DNA of 6,971 bases from CAYYVJ01 sp964475115 (lineage in GTDB: Bacteria > Bacillota > Clostridia > Lachnospirales > Lachnospiraceae), in the NCBI GenBank assembly GCA_964475115.1, contig CAYYVJ010000091.1, positions 1 to 6,971 of the forward strand, read 5' to 3'. The number at the start of each line of letters is the position of its first letter. Positions within the stretch are counted from its first letter, which is position 1. Positions 5,068 to 6,971 of this stretch are shown piece after piece. Position numbers and translations under genes: made by a program. Under the pieces are notes generated by a model. That model was not told the DNA's origin, ran no database searches, and saw nothing but the letters and a program-made list of their open reading frames with translations.

Positions 5068-6971
5068 TAATTTACCACCTGTTGAAAGTCAATTAAGTTA
5101 TTACCTGCAGAATATTCAACATTTCCAATTGTAATATATACTTTAACAATGCCTTCCATAATACCAGGTTCGCCTTGAATACCGCTTTTTGTTAAAGGGA
5201 AACTACTTGTTGTTACAGGTATGTTATCTATTGTTTTTGTAATTGTTCTTCCATCTGCAGTTGTCTGTACTAAATCTAGTTTTAGAACTGCATCTGAATA
5301 TTCTACTGCTTCCGGTGCACCTGGACCAGGTATCACTGGAGTTTTGAAATATTTTTCATCATATGTTAAGAATTCTCTTATCTGCGCTTTATCAATCGTA
5401 ACAGAGCCCAAGTAACCTTCAGGACCTTTACTAATTACAAAATCTACTACTTCACCTTGTTTTATAGTAGTACCATCTACATAACTTTGACTAATTACTA
5501 GTCCAGCTCCAACTTCATTACTAAAGACTTGAGATACTTGCCCTGCTACGAGACCATTAACCTCTAACTCTGTTCGTGCTTCAGCCTCAGTTTTACCTTT
5601 CAAATCAGGTACTAATACTTCTTTTATTTCACGACCTCTACTTATATTTAAAGTAATGATATCATTTTTTTGAACCATGGTTCCTACTGCTGGTGAAGAA
5701 GAAATTGCATGCCCCTGGGCCACTTCATCATGATATACATATTCCGGAGCTCCAACTTTCAAGCCATAACCTTCTAACGCTAAGATTGCTTCTTCTTCTG
5801 ACATTCCCACTACTTCAATCATTTGGAATTTGTCAGGACCAGTACTTATCACTACTTTTACTTGCGTATTTCTTGGAATCATATCGCCTTCTTCATATTC
5901 TTGAGAAATGATATATCCCTTTTCAACATCATTTGAACTTTCATATACTCTTTCAATTCCTAAACTAGCTTTATTAAGTTCAATCAAAGCATCTTCTACT
6001 GTCAAACCTGATAGATCAGGTACTTTCGTATCCGTTACACTATTGCCTATTGTGGTTTCTTCTGTAGATATTGTCGTCTGCGTTTCTACATTTGAACCTG
6101 GTTCTTTTAAAATTCCTACCATCTTCGCTACTATAAAAACAAGTAAACCAACAATAAGAATCGCCGCAACAACTCCTAAGATAGTCATTACTTTTTCTAC
6201 TTTAGGATTTATATCTTCTTCTGGATCTTCATCCTCCGCCTTATCCTTATTCAAGTTTGCCCTGGCTTCTTTTTTTATAATAGAAACATCTTCATTACTA
6301 AGCATAACTGTAGGTGCTGTCGTATTCAATGGAAGCAATTGCACAAAGTCTTCATTTGGAGTTACTAATGATTTCTTTAAATCAATAAGTAAATCAGACG
6401 CTTTTAAGTATCTTCTCTCAGGTTTCTTCTGAGTACATTTATATATGATTTTTTCAATACTAATAGGAAGATTAGCTACAATTTCTTTTGGGGAAGATAT
6501 CTCACCCTGAATATGTTGTAGGGCTACAGCTACCGCTGTGTCACCTTGAAACGGAAGGGTTCCCGTAACCATTTCATACAAAGAAATACCCAAAGAATAG
6601 ATATCGCTTCTTTCATCACTATACCCTCCTCTTGCTTGTTCAGGAGAAATGTAATGAACCGAACCCATTGCATTGGAGCTAATGGTTTGATTTGTAGAAA
6701 CTCTAGCAATACCAAAGTCTGTAACTTTAACTTTTCCTTCTTTGGATATAATTATGTTCTGTGGTTTAATATCTCTGTGTATAATATGATGATTATGAGC
6801 AGCTTGGATACCTTGAAGAATTTGTATCGTTATACTTACAGCTTCTTTTACTTCTAATCTGCCCTTTTTTTCAATATAGTTTTTTAGAGTAATTCCTTCT
6901 ACTAATTCCATGACAATATAGTAGCGTCCATCATCTTCTCCTACATCATAAATATTTACAATATTAGGATG
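5067..6971 (-). CDS. prkC: PASTA-domain Ser/Thr protein kinase (PrkC/PknB/Stk1 type), N-terminus off window
   Basis: This is a membrane eukaryotic-like kinase that links extracellular cell wall signals to cytoplasmic phosphorylation. The 634 visible residues continue in frame to the right edge, so the Gly-rich loop and ATP-anchoring Lys are outside; the Met at 6911 is internal (the VMELVEG hinge). Visible, numbered from the edge, are HPNIVNIYDV (1-10), the catalytic loop HRDIKPQN (65-72), DFG (85-87), an activation segment rich in Ser/Thr, and SPEQARGG (109-116). An acidic juxtamembrane stretch (about 240-256) precedes one membrane helix (about 262-283). A Thr-rich linker leads to three PASTA repeats (about 316-379, 382-447 and 451-517). 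A beta-rich C-terminal region of about 115 residues (520-634) follows the last PASTA. The Pro-Gly stretch PVIPGPGAP (545-553) lies in it. The stop overlaps the rsgA start. The partner phosphatase gene, usually just upstream, would lie beyond the window. Confidence 0.97.
   Translation of the reverse strand, partial: HPNIVNIYDVGEDDGRYYIVMELVEGITLKNYIEKKGRLEVKEAVSITIQILQGIQAAHNHHIIHRDIKPQNIIISKEGKVKVTDFGIARVSTNQTISSNAMGSVHYISPEQARGGYSDERSDIYSLGISLYEMVTGTLPFQGDTAVAVALQHIQGEISSPKEIVANLPISIEKIIYKCTQKKPERRYLKASDLLIDLKKSLVTPNEDFVQLLPLNTTAPTVMLSNEDVSIIKKEARANLNKDKAEDEDPEEDINPKVEKVMTILGVVAAILIVGLLVFIVAKMVGILKEPGSNVETQTTISTEETTIGNSVTDTKVPDLSGLTVEDALIELNKASLGIERVYESSNDVEKGYIISQEYEEGDMIPRNTQVKVVISTGPDKFQMIEVVGMSEEEAILALEGYGLKVGAPEYVYHDEVAQGHAISSSPAVGTMVQKNDIITLNISRGREIKEVLVPDLKGKTEAEARTELEVNGLVAGQVSQVFSNEVGAGLVISQSYVDGTTIKQGEVVDFVISKGPEGYLGSVTIDKAQIREFLTYDEKYFKTPVIPGPGAPEAVEYSDAVLKLDLVQTTADGRTITKTIDNIPVTTSSFPLTKSGIQGEPGIMEGIVKVYITIGNVEYSAGNNLIDFQQVVN

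Noticed and set aside
5908..6432. 174-codon plus-strand open frame antisense to the kinase gene
   Set aside because: Low-complexity Ser/Thr/Ile-rich translation opposite the membrane and linker region of prkC; no initiation signal, so a shadow frame.
6909..6911. ATG at 6911 as the start of the kinase
   Set aside because: The frame stays open to the window edge and upstream residues HPNIVNIYDV and GRYYIV are conserved kinase sequence, so this Met is the internal hinge-region residue.

Overview
The window looks like chromosomal core DNA of a low-GC, Gram-positive-type bacterium of the class Clostridia, possibly a Lachnospiraceae-like lineage. The evidence is AT-rich sequence, strong AAGGAG-type ribosome binding sites, and a prkC-rsgA-rpe-thiN order matching the one known in Bacillus and other Firmicutes. 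The genus is an inference and I cannot fix it from this sequence. I see no insertion sequences, phage genes, CRISPR arrays, tRNA or rRNA genes, and no accessory island.

Region 1 (1-698, minus strand) is the start of the division and cell wall (dcw) cluster: mraZ followed by the first 21 codons of rsmH. Upstream of mraZ is a sigma-A-like promoter and, between it and the gene, four exact 7-bp direct repeats at a 10-bp period. This is the arrangement expected of an MraZ operator. A 19-bp perfect hairpin separates this unit from lgt. Region 2 (699-1559, minus) is lgt, the lipoprotein diacylglyceryl transferase, with its own promoter.

Region 3 (1560-3119, plus) is divergent from lgt. It holds ychF (an Obg-family P-loop ATPase) and an 87-residue acidic hypothetical protein, probably on one transcript, closed by a strong hairpin at 3118-3156. 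Region 4 (3155-6971, minus) converges on that hairpin. In transcription order it contains a PASTA-type Ser/Thr kinase (prkC/pknB, cut by the window edge), rsgA, rpe and thiN, with gaps or overlaps of only a few bases where visible. A run of exactly 100 N (4426-4525) interrupts it, removing the end of rsgA and the start of rpe. The apparent single 419-codon reading frame across the run is an assembly artefact.

Functionally, the kinase senses muropeptides or cell wall state through PASTA repeats, RsgA and YchF act around the ribosome, Rpe and ThiN are central metabolism and cofactor enzymes, Lgt starts lipoprotein maturation, and MraZ/RsmH open the dcw cluster. I found no undescribed multi-gene system. 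The most informative non-coding signal is the four-unit MraZ box. The least understood gene is the 87-residue protein behind ychF.
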